DNA of 64,000 nucleotides, taken from Nocardia suismassiliense. GTDB taxonomy: Bacteria > Actinomycetota > Actinomycetes > Mycobacteriales > Mycobacteriaceae. The DNA lies in assembly GCF_900269665.1 (NCBI RefSeq), contig NZ_LT985361.1:2344319-2408318 (forward strand), in the 5' to 3' direction. Below are positions 37,177 through 45,944 of this stretch, piece by piece (position 1 is the first letter of the stretch; every line of letters starts with the position of its first letter). The position numbers were made by a program, and so were the translations under genes. The notes beneath the pieces were generated by a model. That model was not told the origin of the DNA. It saw only the letters and a list, made by a program, of their open reading frames with translations, and made no database searches.

Positions 37177-37744
37177 GCGGTGGGGCAGTGCGATTCAGGC
37201 TGTGCCGGCGCGGTAGATCATCCGGCTGCTGAAGCGTTGCTGATCTTGTGCTGGCGCAAGGAAATCCCGTCGTTCATGCCGTCGGAAGTGGATGGCGTCA
37301 AGCCCTGCAAACGGGCTGAGCGCCATTTCTGGACGGGTGCCTGAGAGGGTCGAGGTGAGAGTCTCGTGTTTCTCGCACCGGCGGGTCGGGACAGTATCCA
37401 CCTCCGGCGGTCTCCTGTCCGGACTTCGGGCGATTGTTAGGGGCTATCACAGCATGTGAGAACGTGTATTCGCGCCAGGTGCCCGACGTTCACACGGATG
37501 TTGTGGGTCTCCGCAAACACGGATGGGACACCCGCGAATATCGGCGTGTCGCAGGGAGATCCGGCCGCCGTCGCATTCGCCGCCGTCCAGGGCAGGTGAC
37601 CAGGATGGATGCTTGTGCTATGCAACCTGTTCCAAAACAGGCGGGCTGCGGACAACAGGGTGTCCGGTGGTTGGCAGGCGGGTCGCGGAGTGGTTGCGTG
37701 GACGGAGTTCGAAGCAAATCGGATCGGCGATCAGGTGGATTGCG
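37177..37744. other. 568-nt region without a supported gene
   Basis: Base composition is lower in GC and no frame on either strand has natural codon use. Short minus-strand frames exist but lack ribosome-binding sites or recognisable motifs. The stretch just before 37745 contains AGGTGG, the ribosome-binding site of the next gene. Confidence 0.5.
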
Positions 37745-38914
37745 ATGGCGGTTGGTCTGGGTTTGAGCATCGGCACGGTGAACACGGTTTCCGCTCTCGC
37801 GGAGGAAGGTTCAGCGAAGGCGCCGCCGGGCCGCCGATGGGCCCAGCGCTCCCAATCCATCACCCGCCGAACAACTCTCACGTTCGACAGCACGGGCCTG
37901 GCCCGGGTCGGCATGATTCCGCGGCACGGGCGCGCGATCATCGAATTCGCCGATCTCACCCAGCGTTCGATCATGTCGGCGCGGGTGGGTCACCGGGCGT
38001 TGTCGCCTGCGGACTTGGTGGCGGTGGTGGCCGAGAGTCTCATCTCCGAAACCCTGCTGGACCATCCGCATTGCGACGGGCACGGTTCCGACGTCGGCAT
38101 CGCGTTGACCTACCCGGCGCGCTACGCCGAGTCGCACGTCGAAGATCTGCGGGCCTCACTCGACGCCATCGGTCTCCATCACGTCGCGCTGGTCGCCGAA
38201 CCCATTGCGGCGGCGACCTGGCTGGAAGCCGATCGCGGCCCGCTCATGCCGGGGCTTGCCCTGATCTATGACCTAGGCGGCGCGAGTCTCGACGTCACGC
38301 TGGTCCGGGTCGGCGCGGGCTGTCCGATCAATCCCATCGTCGGCGAGCCGATGCGTTCCGCCGAATTCGGTGGCCGGGCCTTCGGTGCGCTGGTCGCCTC
38401 GCGGGCCGGGCACGGATTGCCGTCGGCCTCGATCTCCGGTTCGGTCACCGGCACGACCGCGGACGAGTTACGCACCAAGCATGTGCGCTCGTCGTTGGAA
38501 CTGGTCTACCGATGTCTGCGCGTCGCGGACGTCACCATGGCCGACGTCGACTGCGTCCTTGTAGTCGGCGGCGCGGCGCGGCCGGTCGAGGTGGCCCAGG
38601 TGCTGGCGGGCGAGCTGGCCCGGCCGGTGATCACCGCACCCGATCCGGAGCGCACCATCGCCGACGGTGCGGCGATCATCGGCCGTCGGGCCGCCGTCGC
38701 CGCCGAGGAGGCCGCGGGCAAACACCACGGCAAGCGGCGCGGTGGCGGCGCGCATCGGGCGGCCACCCGGGCATTGGTGCTGTCACAGCGGACCAAGCAG
38801 CGGCTGACCAAGGTCGCGACGGCCGCGGGGTTGTCCGTCGCCGGTGTCGGTATGGCGCTTGCGTTGCCCGCCGACGGGGTGATCGTGGGGTTGGCGCAGC
38901 TCGGGCTGCGGTAA
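37745..38914 (+). CDS. Hsp70-like actin-fold protein, copy 1
   Basis: The 389-aa protein keeps the Hsp70/actin nucleotide fold: phosphate-1 region LSIGTVN near the N-terminus, phosphate-2 region LIYDLGGASLDVTLVRV, and adenosine region CVLVVGGAARPVEVAQVL. The Asp of DnaK's GIDLGTTNS is Ser here. A basic stretch (KHHGKRRGGGAHRA) and a hydrophobic C-terminal segment (AGLSVAGVGMALALPADGVI) follow, so it may sit on the membrane. It has no substrate-binding domain. Paralogous to the gene at 43954. Confidence 0.75.
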   Translation: MAVGLGLSIGTVNTVSALAEEGSAKAPPGRRWAQRSQSITRRTTLTFDSTGLARVGMIPRHGRAIIEFADLTQRSIMSARVGHRALSPADLVAVVAESLISETLLDHPHCDGHGSDVGIALTYPARYAESHVEDLRASLDAIGLHHVALVAEPIAAATWLEADRGPLMPGLALIYDLGGASLDVTLVRVGAGCPINPIVGEPMRSAEFGGRAFGALVASRAGHGLPSASISGSVTGTTADELRTKHVRSSLELVYRCLRVADVTMADVDCVLVVGGAARPVEVAQVLAGELARPVITAPDPERTIADGAAIIGRRAAVAAEEAAGKHHGKRRGGGAHRAATRALVLSQRTKQRLTKVATAAGLSVAGVGMALALPADGVIVGLAQLGLR

Positions 38915-39067
38915 ACGGGGCGATCCGGTGGCGGCGGTGACGAGGGCGGCCGCCACCGGATCCCCATGATCGTTCGTCCAGATGTGTCTTCGTGGGTTGA
39001 CGTGACCTCCTGTAGGTGTAACTATGGGAAACAGGTAAACGTTCTACTAGGAGAGGCAGCGACGACG

Positions 39068-40072
39068 ATGTCTACAGCCGTGACGCCCCCGGTCGATTCC
39101 GATCTGGAGAAGGCGCAGGAGTACGCCTCGAAGCTTCTGTTGCTCTCCGAAGGTTCGGTCAACAAGCATTTCGACCCCTTCGAGGACATCGACTGGGACA
39201 ACCCCGACTTCGCCCCCGACGCGGGACCGGAGCGGTGGATCCTGCCGACCTCTGCGGACCCGCTGGGTCGCCACCCGTGGTACCTCGCGCAGTCCGACGA
39301 GCGCAAGATCGCGATCGGCAAGTACCGCCAGGCCAACGTGGCCAAGGTCGGTCTGCAATTCGAGACGATCCTGATCAGCGGCATGGTGACGCACAACTTC
39401 GGCCTGCCCAACGGTTCCCCCGAGTTCCGTTACTGCTCCCACGAGATGATCGAGGAGCACAACCACACCCTGATGTTCCAGGAGATGGTGAACCGGATCG
39501 GTGAGGACGTACCGGGTATGGGCCCGCTCGTCCGCAAGTTCAAGTACCTCGGCGCGCCCGTGGCCGCGCTGTTCCCGAACCTGTTCTTCATGGCGGTGCT
39601 GGCCGGCGAGGAGCCGATCGACCACATCCAGAAGGCGATCCTGCGCTCCGGCGAGGACGTGCACCCGATCATGCGCGGTGTGATGGCCATTCACGTCGCC
39701 GAGGAGGCGCGGCACATCTCCTTCGCCCACGAGTTCCTGAAAATCCATGTGCCGGAGGCGAAGCCGGGCAGCAAGTTCGTGCTGTCGATCGCGATGCCGA
39801 TCGTCATGTACATCCTCGGCCGCTCGATCTTCACCCCGCCGCGGTCGTTCTGGCGCGAGTTCGACATCCCGGACTATGTGCGCAAGGAACTGTTCTACGG
39901 GTCGAAGGAGTCCAAGCAGGAGTTCAGCGACTTCTTCGGTGACGTGCGCACGCTGGCCAAGGACATCGGCCTGATGAACCCGATCTCCAAGGCGGTCTGG
40001 AAGCTGCTCAAGATCGACGGCCACACCACTCGCTACCGTTCGGAGCCGTTGCGCGCGGTCAAGGTCGGCTGA
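39068..40072 (+). CDS. AurF-like di-iron oxygenase (Rv0885 type)
   Basis: The 334-aa protein belongs to the AurF/p-aminobenzoate N-oxygenase-like di-iron group. Metal-ligand blocks visible are QFETILISGMVTHNFG, SHEMIEEHNHTLMFQEM, and HVAEEARHISFAHEF, which supply Glu/His ligands in helices. The adjacent gene encodes a ferredoxin-linked reductase, 1 nt away, providing electrons. In M. tuberculosis Rv0885-Rv0886 have the same arrangement. Substrate unknown. AGGAGAGG lies about 12 nt before the ATG. Confidence 0.8.
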   Translation: MSTAVTPPVDSDLEKAQEYASKLLLLSEGSVNKHFDPFEDIDWDNPDFAPDAGPERWILPTSADPLGRHPWYLAQSDERKIAIGKYRQANVAKVGLQFETILISGMVTHNFGLPNGSPEFRYCSHEMIEEHNHTLMFQEMVNRIGEDVPGMGPLVRKFKYLGAPVAALFPNLFFMAVLAGEEPIDHIQKAILRSGEDVHPIMRGVMAIHVAEEARHISFAHEFLKIHVPEAKPGSKFVLSIAMPIVMYILGRSIFTPPRSFWREFDIPDYVRKELFYGSKESKQEFSDFFGDVRTLAKDIGLMNPISKAVWKLLKIDGHTTRYRSEPLRAVKVG

Positions 40073-40073
40073 C

Positions 40074-41657
40074 GTGCCCTACATCGTCACCCAATCCTGT
40101 TGCAGCGACGCGTCTTGCGTGTACGCCTGCCCGGTGAACTGCATCCATCCCACACCGGATGAGCCGGACTTCCTGACCGCGGACATGCTGTACGTGGACC
40201 CGCAGGCCTGCGTCGACTGCGGCGCCTGCGCCACCGCGTGCCCGGTCGACGCGATCGTTTCATCGAAGAAGCTGACCGATGAGCAGAAGCCGTTCATCGA
40301 GATCAACGCGAACTTCTACCGGCAGAGCCGGCCGCGGCCGCTGCTGGCGAAGCCGGTGCCCGCAGCCGCGATCCACACCGAGCGCCAGCCCCTGCGGGTG
40401 GCGATCGTCGGGTCGGGTCCGTCGGCGATGTACGCGGCCGACGAGCTGCTGACCCAGCCCGACGTATCGGTGACCGTGTTCGACCGGTTGCCGGTGCCGT
40501 ACGGGCTGGCCCGGCACGGTGTCGCACCGGACCACGACAAGACCCGCAAGGTCAGCCACCTCTTCGACATCATCTCGGCCCAGCCGGGCTTCGGTTCGTA
40601 CCTGAATGTCGAAGTGGGCGCGCATGTTTCGCACGAGGAGCTGCTCGATCACTTCCACGCGGTGATCTACGCCGTCGGTGCTTCGGCCGACCGCAAACTC
40701 GACATCCCGGGTGAAGGGCTGGCGGGCAATATCTCCGCCACCGACTTCGTCGCCTGGTACAACGGGCACCCCGATCACGTCGACCGCATCTTCGACCTGA
40801 CGCAGCAGCGCGCCGTGATCGTCGGCAACGGCAACGTCGCCCTCGATGTCGCGCGCATCCTCACCAGCGATCCGGAGTCGTTGGCGGGCACCGACATCGC
40901 GCCGTACGCGCTGCGGGCGTTGCGGGAGAGCAAGTTCGAAGAGGTGGTCATCCTCGGCCGCCGCGGTCCGCTCGAATCCGCCTTCACCGTGCCGGAATTC
41001 GTCGGTCTGCTCGGCGCCGACGTGGACATCGCGATCGAGGGCGACCTGCCCGAGCTGACCGATGGTCTGCCGTACCAGGTCGAGCAGAAGCTGCGGTTGC
41101 TGCACAGCGTGCGTAACCGGCCGTTCGGCGAGCGCAAGCGCATCGTCTTCCGCTACCTCGCCTCGCCCACCGAGATCCTCGGTACCGATCGGGTCGCGGG
41201 CATCGAGGTGAGCCGCAACGAGCTCGTCACCGACGCGGACGGCCGCACCCGTGCGGTCGCGACCGGCGCCACCGAACGCCTCGACGCGGGTCTGGTGCTC
41301 ACCTCGGTCGGCTACCGCGGCGTGCCACTGCCCGGCCTGCCGTTCGACGCCGCGTCGAGCGTGATCCCGAACCTGGACGGCCGCGTGCTCGAAAGCCTCG
41401 GCGGCGCAGTGCTTCCCGGCACCTATGTCACCGGCTGGATCAAGCGCGGCCCGACCGGCTTCATCGGCACCAACAAGTCCTGCGCTCAGCAGACGGTGCA
41501 GCAACTCGCCGACGATTTCAACGCCGGGCGCCTGGCCGAACCCGCAGGCACCGCAACGGAATTCGACCGTTTGGTCCGGCAGCGTCAACCCGCGGTCCGC
41601 GCCGCTGGTGCCACCAAGCGCCGCACCCCGGTCCGCCGTCTCCTGACCCGCTCCTGA
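40074..41657 (+). CDS. fprB: Ferredoxin-NADP reductase with N-terminal ferredoxin domain (FprB)
   Basis: The 527-aa protein has a bacterial ferredoxin domain (residues 1-75) with Cys blocks CCSDASCVYACPVNC and CVDCGACATACPVDA, then an adrenodoxin-reductase-like domain: FAD site VAIVGSGPSAMYAADELL (from about 109) and NADP site IVGNGNVALDVARIL. Electrons pass from NADPH via FAD to the fused iron-sulfur clusters and probably to the adjacent di-iron oxygenase. GTG 40074 begins 1 nt after the oxygenase stop. Confidence 0.9.
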   Translation: MPYIVTQSCCSDASCVYACPVNCIHPTPDEPDFLTADMLYVDPQACVDCGACATACPVDAIVSSKKLTDEQKPFIEINANFYRQSRPRPLLAKPVPAAAIHTERQPLRVAIVGSGPSAMYAADELLTQPDVSVTVFDRLPVPYGLARHGVAPDHDKTRKVSHLFDIISAQPGFGSYLNVEVGAHVSHEELLDHFHAVIYAVGASADRKLDIPGEGLAGNISATDFVAWYNGHPDHVDRIFDLTQQRAVIVGNGNVALDVARILTSDPESLAGTDIAPYALRALRESKFEEVVILGRRGPLESAFTVPEFVGLLGADVDIAIEGDLPELTDGLPYQVEQKLRLLHSVRNRPFGERKRIVFRYLASPTEILGTDRVAGIEVSRNELVTDADGRTRAVATGATERLDAGLVLTSVGYRGVPLPGLPFDAASSVIPNLDGRVLESLGGAVLPGTYVTGWIKRGPTGFIGTNKSCAQQTVQQLADDFNAGRLAEPAGTATEFDRLVRQRQPAVRAAGATKRRTPVRRLLTRS

Positions 41658-41663
41658 CAGTCT

Positions 41664-41724
41664 CTCGTGGGGCCGAGTGGTCCCACGAGCCTCACCATCG
41701 ACGCCAACGCCGCCGTCGATGGTG
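41664..41724 (+). terminator. Two tandem hairpins after fprB
   Basis: CTCGTGGG (41664-41671) pairs with CCCACGAG (41682-41689), and CACCATCGACG (41693-41703) pairs with CGTCGATGGTG (41714-41724). They start 7 nt after the fprB stop. No T-tract is present, as often in high-GC actinobacteria. Confidence 0.65.
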
Positions 41725-42207
41725 CCCTGCCGTACCGGTCGCGCGATGAGGGCGTGACCGTGCTCGGTGGGCTTGTGCGCCACACTTGTAATGCCGGTCG
41801 ACTCGGCCACGCGGCGTGAATTAGTTTGCGGCCCATGGGTGCTAGCTCTTCCTGGGCCGGTGCCGCCGTCCATCACTTGGCCGTGTGTGCGCCCAGTGAT
41901 CTGTGCGCCTCGGCTACTCCGAGCAAACATGCTGACTGATCAGCGAGTAGTGCACCTGATTCTGCTGGCCGTTCGCTCTTTGCTGCGCTGACGCGCCCGC
42001 CCGATGCCTCCTGCGCCGTGCGATGTGGTTCCGGCGCGCGCTTTTGTTCGCGGCGTATGCAATTGGGGGTGTTGTGCGCGGCGACCCCAGTTTCGGGGCC
42101 TTGTGGTGGTGCGGGTGGGGCCGAACGATAGAGGGGTATGTAGGTGGCCGGGGGTCTGTGCCGGCGGCGGAAAAGTCACTGGGTGCAACCTGAGGAGTCG
42201 GTACTTG
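41725..42207. other. Intergenic region before the small secreted protein gene
   Basis: No gene with natural codon use is supported on either strand. A GAGGAG ribosome-binding site (42192-42197) belongs to the next gene. No clear promoter was picked out. Confidence 0.45.
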
Positions 42208-42585
42208 ATGGGAAGTCTGCGGAACTCTGTCCCGATCGCTGTCGCGGTCGCCGCCGGATTGGCGCTGAGCGCGCCGCAGGCGTCGGCCGAGATCGGGACT
42301 CGCGTGGTGATCGCGGGCGGCGGTCTCACGAACGGGTTCGGCACCGGCTGTGCCTATCAGGTGGTCGCTACCGGTAATTCGAGTGCGGGCATGAATTTCT
42401 ATGACAACGGTGTCTGGTTCGCCGCCACGGAGGGGAGTCCGAACCCGAAAACGCATGTGGCCAACTGGACTCCGCAGACTACGGGTGCGCACACCATCCT
42501 GGTCACCCAGCACGGCGACTCCAAGACCATCCCCCTGCATGTCGGCACCGGGATCAACGGTGGGAGTTCTTGCCTGGTGATCTAG
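42208..42585 (+). CDS. Small secreted protein
   Basis: The 125-aa product has a Sec signal peptide (about 1-27, ending PQASA). The mature part reads like a compact beta domain: VVIAGGGLTNGFGTGCAYQV, then MNFYDNGVWFA, then TGAHTILVTQHGDSKTI, similar in feel to Ig-like bacterial folds. Two Cys (GTGCAY, GGSSCLVI) could form one disulfide. GAGGAG is 10 nt upstream. Function unknown. Confidence 0.75.
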   Translation: MGSLRNSVPIAVAVAAGLALSAPQASAEIGTRVVIAGGGLTNGFGTGCAYQVVATGNSSAGMNFYDNGVWFAATEGSPNPKTHVANWTPQTTGAHTILVTQHGDSKTIPLHVGTGINGGSSCLVI

Positions 42586-42649
42586 CGGGACCACGTCGGG
42601 TCGGTCCCGCTTCCGCTCGGACGGGTCGCGCGCGGCGACCCGTCCGAGC
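42585..42649. terminator. Double-hairpin terminator between convergent genes
   Basis: GCGGGACC (42585-42592) pairs with GGTCCCGC (42603-42610). GCTCGGACGGGTCGC (42615-42629) pairs with GCGACCCGTCCGAGC (42635-42649), a 15-bp stem with a 5-nt loop, followed on the plus strand by CCCCCTTTTC. It can end both the secreted-protein transcript and the opposing SDR transcript. Confidence 0.8.
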
Positions 42650-42663
42650 CCCCTTTTCGCACG

Positions 42664-43434
42664 CTACTGAGCGGTGAATCCGCCATCGATCGCGAGCGCG
42701 GCGCCGGTGATGAAGCTGGCTTCGTCACTGAGCAGGTACGCACAGAACGCCGCGATCTCCTCGGGCTGGCTGATCCGCCCCAGCGGGTGCAGTCCGGCGA
42801 TCATCGCCTCGCCCTCGGGTGTCGCACCCATCGAATTGCGGAATGCCGGGGTGTCGATCGCGCCGGAGGCGATCGCGTTCACCCGGACACCTTGCGCGGC
42901 GGCTTCCAGTGCGACGGCTTTGGTCAGTCCGACGACGCCGTGCTTGGCCGCCACGTACGGCGCCACCGACCCCATGCCGACCACGCCGAGGTTCGACGCG
43001 TTGTTCAGAATCGCGCCGCCGCCGGAGGCGACCAGCGCGGGCACCTGGTGGCGGAGTCCGTAGAACACACTCGTCAGGTTGAGTTCCAGGTCGGCCCGCC
43101 AGCCCGCCTCATCGATCTCGCCGATGGGTCCGAAGGCGTTGACCGCTCCCGCGTTGTTGAACGCGGCGTCGAGTCGCCCGTACTCGGTGATGGCCGCCTG
43201 GGTGAGCCGCGCTACGTCGTCCTCCACCGTGACGTCGGTCGGCACGAACACTGCCCGGCCGCCGGCCGCGCGGATCTCGGCGGCCAGCTGCTCGCCCGCA
43301 TCCTTACCGCGTGCACCGAGCACCACGGCGGCGCCTTCGCTCGCCACCCGCAGGGCCACCGCCTTGCCGACGCCCGAGCTGGCGCCGGTGATCAGCACGA
43401 CCTTCTCCGCGAACCGTGTTGCCATGGCCTCCAT
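42664..43434 (-). CDS. Short-chain dehydrogenase/reductase
   Basis: The 256-aa oxidoreductase has the Rossmann glycine motif TGASSGVG, FNNAG, an active-site Ser in NNASN, and YVAAK. It ends with SFITGAALAIDGGFTAQ, typical of the classical SDR family. AAGGAG lies 8 nt before the ATG at 43434. Substrate unknown. A TetR-type operator about 170 nt upstream may control it, although no TetR gene is adjacent. Confidence 0.88.
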   Translation of the reverse strand: MEAMATRFAEKVVLITGASSGVGKAVALRVASEGAAVVLGARGKDAGEQLAAEIRAAGGRAVFVPTDVTVEDDVARLTQAAITEYGRLDAAFNNAGAVNAFGPIGEIDEAGWRADLELNLTSVFYGLRHQVPALVASGGGAILNNASNLGVVGMGSVAPYVAAKHGVVGLTKAVALEAAAQGVRVNAIASGAIDTPAFRNSMGATPEGEAMIAGLHPLGRISQPEEIAAFCAYLLSDEASFITGAALAIDGGFTAQ

Positions 43435-43953
43435 TTCCCTTCTCCTTCTTGCGATCTCACCTCGGTGGTGGGCCGTGGAAGTAAGTCAAGTCGCAGCGGA
43501 GTGGCTGCGCTGGCGGGAAACAGTCGTTGAGTTGACGCGTCATTATTCAGCGAGGCAGTCTGCCGACGCGGGAAATGCGTTAACCGGCAATGCTTTAGTT
43601 ACCGACCGGTCAGTGTCATAATGTGACTTGTCATTCTTTGGCTGAGGTCGCCGAAAGATCGGATATCGGCACATTGTCTGAATCGCTGTGAGGTAACGGG
43701 ATTACACCGCCCGGTATCTAATCCACCCTTGTCGAGAGGGCTGGACGGTCTGATGTGTGAACATACGCGCAGGTGACGCGGATCATTGTCGTCGGGAGCT
43801 AAACGTTTCACGCCATTCTCGGCCCGTTCATGTCAATTCCACATCCTTCCAGCGAACCCAACAGCTAATCTGTGCTGGCTGTTTGGAAGACGACCGCGGC
43901 CACATGGTTCTCTGTGTGATGGACGTGGTCTCGGTACGTTGACGGGATAGCAT
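43435..43953. other. Divergent intergenic region of SDR and Hsp70-like copy 2
   Basis: No gene supported. It is AT-richer than the flanks and includes a TetR-type palindrome, listed separately, and probable promoters for both neighbours. Confidence 0.45.
43600..43615. promoter_or_regulatory. TetR-type operator palindrome
   Basis: TACCGACCGGTCAGTG has the symmetric core GACCGGTC with flanking ACC/GT symmetry, the classic ACCGACCGGTCGGT pattern of TetR-family operators. CATAAT, a possible -10, starts at 43617. The cognate regulator is not adjacent. Confidence 0.45.
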
Positions 43954-45906
43954 ATGACCACAGGTCTGGGTTTCAGCATCGGCGCAGTGAACTCTGTGAC
44001 GGCTTCGGTGACCGGTGCACGAACCCGGCCCGTCGTGCGCAGTCGACGCACCGCGGTGACGTTCGACAGCGCGGGCGGACTGCGCATCGGCGGCATCCCG
44101 CAATTCAGCATGGCCGTAACGGATTTCGCCGACCTGAGCCGCGATCCGGAGCCGATGATCGTCGGCGGGCGCATCTGGTCGCCTGCCAACCTCGTCGCGG
44201 CGGTGGTGAACGGCTTGCGCGCGGCCGAACCCAGCGCGGCCGAGGCGGGTGCCGTAGCCACCTATCCGGCAATGTATTCCGACAAGCAGGTGTCCTTGCT
44301 GCGGCAGGCGCTCGACCTGTCCGGTGCGAGTGATGTTGCGCTGGTGCCGGAACCGGTCGCCGCCGCCGAATGGCTGGAGCGCGAGCACGGTCCGCTCGAG
44401 CCCGGCTTCGTGCTCGTCTACGACCTCGGCGGGACGAGTCTCGACGTCACCGTCGTGCGGGTCGGCCCCGACTGGGACAACCATCCGATGGTTGGAAAGC
44501 CGGTGCGCTGCTACGACTTCGGCGGCAGGCCGCTCGGCGCGATGATCGCGCGATATGCCCATGACACCGGTCCCGGTGCGACCACGCCCATGTCGCTGCT
44601 GTCGATGGTCGACATCGACGGCCTGCGTACCGCGCACGTGCACGACACCCTCGAGGTGGTGCGGGCCGCCGTCCGATCCGCCGACCTCACCCTGTCCGAC
44701 ATCAGCCGCATCCTGGTGATCGGCGGGGCGTCGCGGCCGGCCGAGGTCGCCCGCACGCTTGCCGAACTCGGCCGCCCCCTGGTCGTTTCGGCCGACCCGG
44801 GTCACACCGTCGCCGCGGGCGCCGCTCTGATGGCCGCGCGCACCATGGCGCTTGCCGCGTCCGGTGGTAAGGAGCATGCGCCGCGTGTCGCCGTATTCTC
44901 CAGTGCCGCTGTCGTTTCCGCTGTTGCCATGTCGGCGGTGACCGTCTTCGGTAGTCCCGCAGGTCCCGCCGCGTCACCGGTGCTCGAGCACTATCCCGGC
45001 CTCGACACGCCGTCGAACGACACCTTGCTCTACGACGCCAGCGCGGACAAATCTGCCGGTCAGCACGAGTCCTGGGTGGCCACACCGGCGGGATGGAAGA
45101 CCTCGCGAGCCATCGCGGCCGGCCTCGGTGCGCCGAGCCCCTCCGCTTACGGGCTGTTCATCACCCCGGTGGCGCGCAGCAGCACGCTCGGTCCGAGCAT
45201 CGCGGAATCCCGGAGCGACTCGCACGACGAACTCGCAAGCCACAGCGGCGCAACGCGACCCGGCGGCACCTACGCCGACCCGGCCCACTTCATCAATCCG
45301 CTGCCATTCGGTAAGCCTGTGCTGTTGCCGGGTCAGCCCTCGATTCCGGGCGTCCCCGCCCATCCGGTGTCGCCCATCGCGGGTGCACCCGTAGCACCGC
45401 CTGCGTCGGGCTCGATACCCGCTGCGCCGCAAACCAATCCCGCACCCTCGGTACCGGAACCGGCCGCCACACCGGCCACCGGCGGCGCGGTGAACAGTCC
45501 GACAGCCGGCACTGGTACCGCCACCGGCACAACACCTTCCGAAACCACGAGCGGCACGACCTCGGGAACTACCTCGTCCGGCGGAACCACCTCTGGCGGC
45601 ACTTCCGGCGAGTCCAGCACCGGCGGTACGACTTCCGGAGAAACCTCGGGTGGCACCACCTCCGGTACCGGCGGTTCCTCCGACACCTCGTCCGGCGGAA
45701 CCACGTCCGGCGGTACTTCGACGGGTGGCAGCACTTCCGGCGAAACCTCCTCGGGCGGCAGCACATCCAGCGGCACCACATCGGGTGGAACCTCCAGCGG
45801 CACATCGACCAGCGGCAGCACCTCCGATACTTCTTCGGGCAGCACTTCCGGCGGATCGACCTCCGGCGGTTCTACTTCCGGCGGCGACTCCGCGAGCAGC
45901 CACTAA
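43954..45906 (+). CDS. Hsp70-like actin-fold protein with membrane anchor and Ser/Thr/Gly-rich tail, copy 2
   Basis: The 650-aa protein has an Hsp70-like nucleotide domain (1-300): phosphate-1 GLGFSIGAVNS, phosphate-2 LVYDLGGTSLDVTVVRV, adenosine ILVIGGASRPAEVARTL. The DnaK phosphate-1 Asp is Ser. A hydrophobic segment at about 308-330 (VAVFSSAAVVSAVAMSAVTV) could cross the membrane. Beyond it lie a Pro-rich linker and about 120 residues of GGTTSG/ETSSGGSTS repeats. It resembles a cytosolic sensor joined to an extracellular flexible tail. Paralogue of the 37745 gene. Confidence 0.75.
   Translation: MTTGLGFSIGAVNSVTASVTGARTRPVVRSRRTAVTFDSAGGLRIGGIPQFSMAVTDFADLSRDPEPMIVGGRIWSPANLVAAVVNGLRAAEPSAAEAGAVATYPAMYSDKQVSLLRQALDLSGASDVALVPEPVAAAEWLEREHGPLEPGFVLVYDLGGTSLDVTVVRVGPDWDNHPMVGKPVRCYDFGGRPLGAMIARYAHDTGPGATTPMSLLSMVDIDGLRTAHVHDTLEVVRAAVRSADLTLSDISRILVIGGASRPAEVARTLAELGRPLVVSADPGHTVAAGAALMAARTMALAASGGKEHAPRVAVFSSAAVVSAVAMSAVTVFGSPAGPAASPVLEHYPGLDTPSNDTLLYDASADKSAGQHESWVATPAGWKTSRAIAAGLGAPSPSAYGLFITPVARSSTLGPSIAESRSDSHDELASHSGATRPGGTYADPAHFINPLPFGKPVLLPGQPSIPGVPAHPVSPIAGAPVAPPASGSIPAAPQTNPAPSVPEPAATPATGGAVNSPTAGTGTATGTTPSETTSGTTSGTTSSGGTTSGGTSGESSTGGTTSGETSGGTTSGTGGSSDTSSGGTTSGGTSTGGSTSGETSSGGSTSSGTTSGGTSSGTSTSGSTSDTSSGSTSGGSTSGGSTSGGDSASSH
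45540..45903 (+). repeat. Degenerate GGTTSG-type coding repeat
   Basis: About 120 codons encode short units such as SGGTTSG, GETSSGGSTS and SGGSTSGG. The DNA uses TCCGGC/TCGGGT/ACCTCC alternately, so it is an imperfect tandem array prone to length change. It lies in the predicted extracellular tail of the Hsp70-like protein. Confidence 0.75.
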
Positions 45907-45944
45907 CTGCCAGCGGTCCGCAGCCGACTCGATAGTCTGGTCGG

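Noticed and set aside
37195..37401. Possible 68-codon minus-strand gene after cysA
   Set aside because: No ribosome-binding site or domain, and mixed third-position use. Kept as non-coding.
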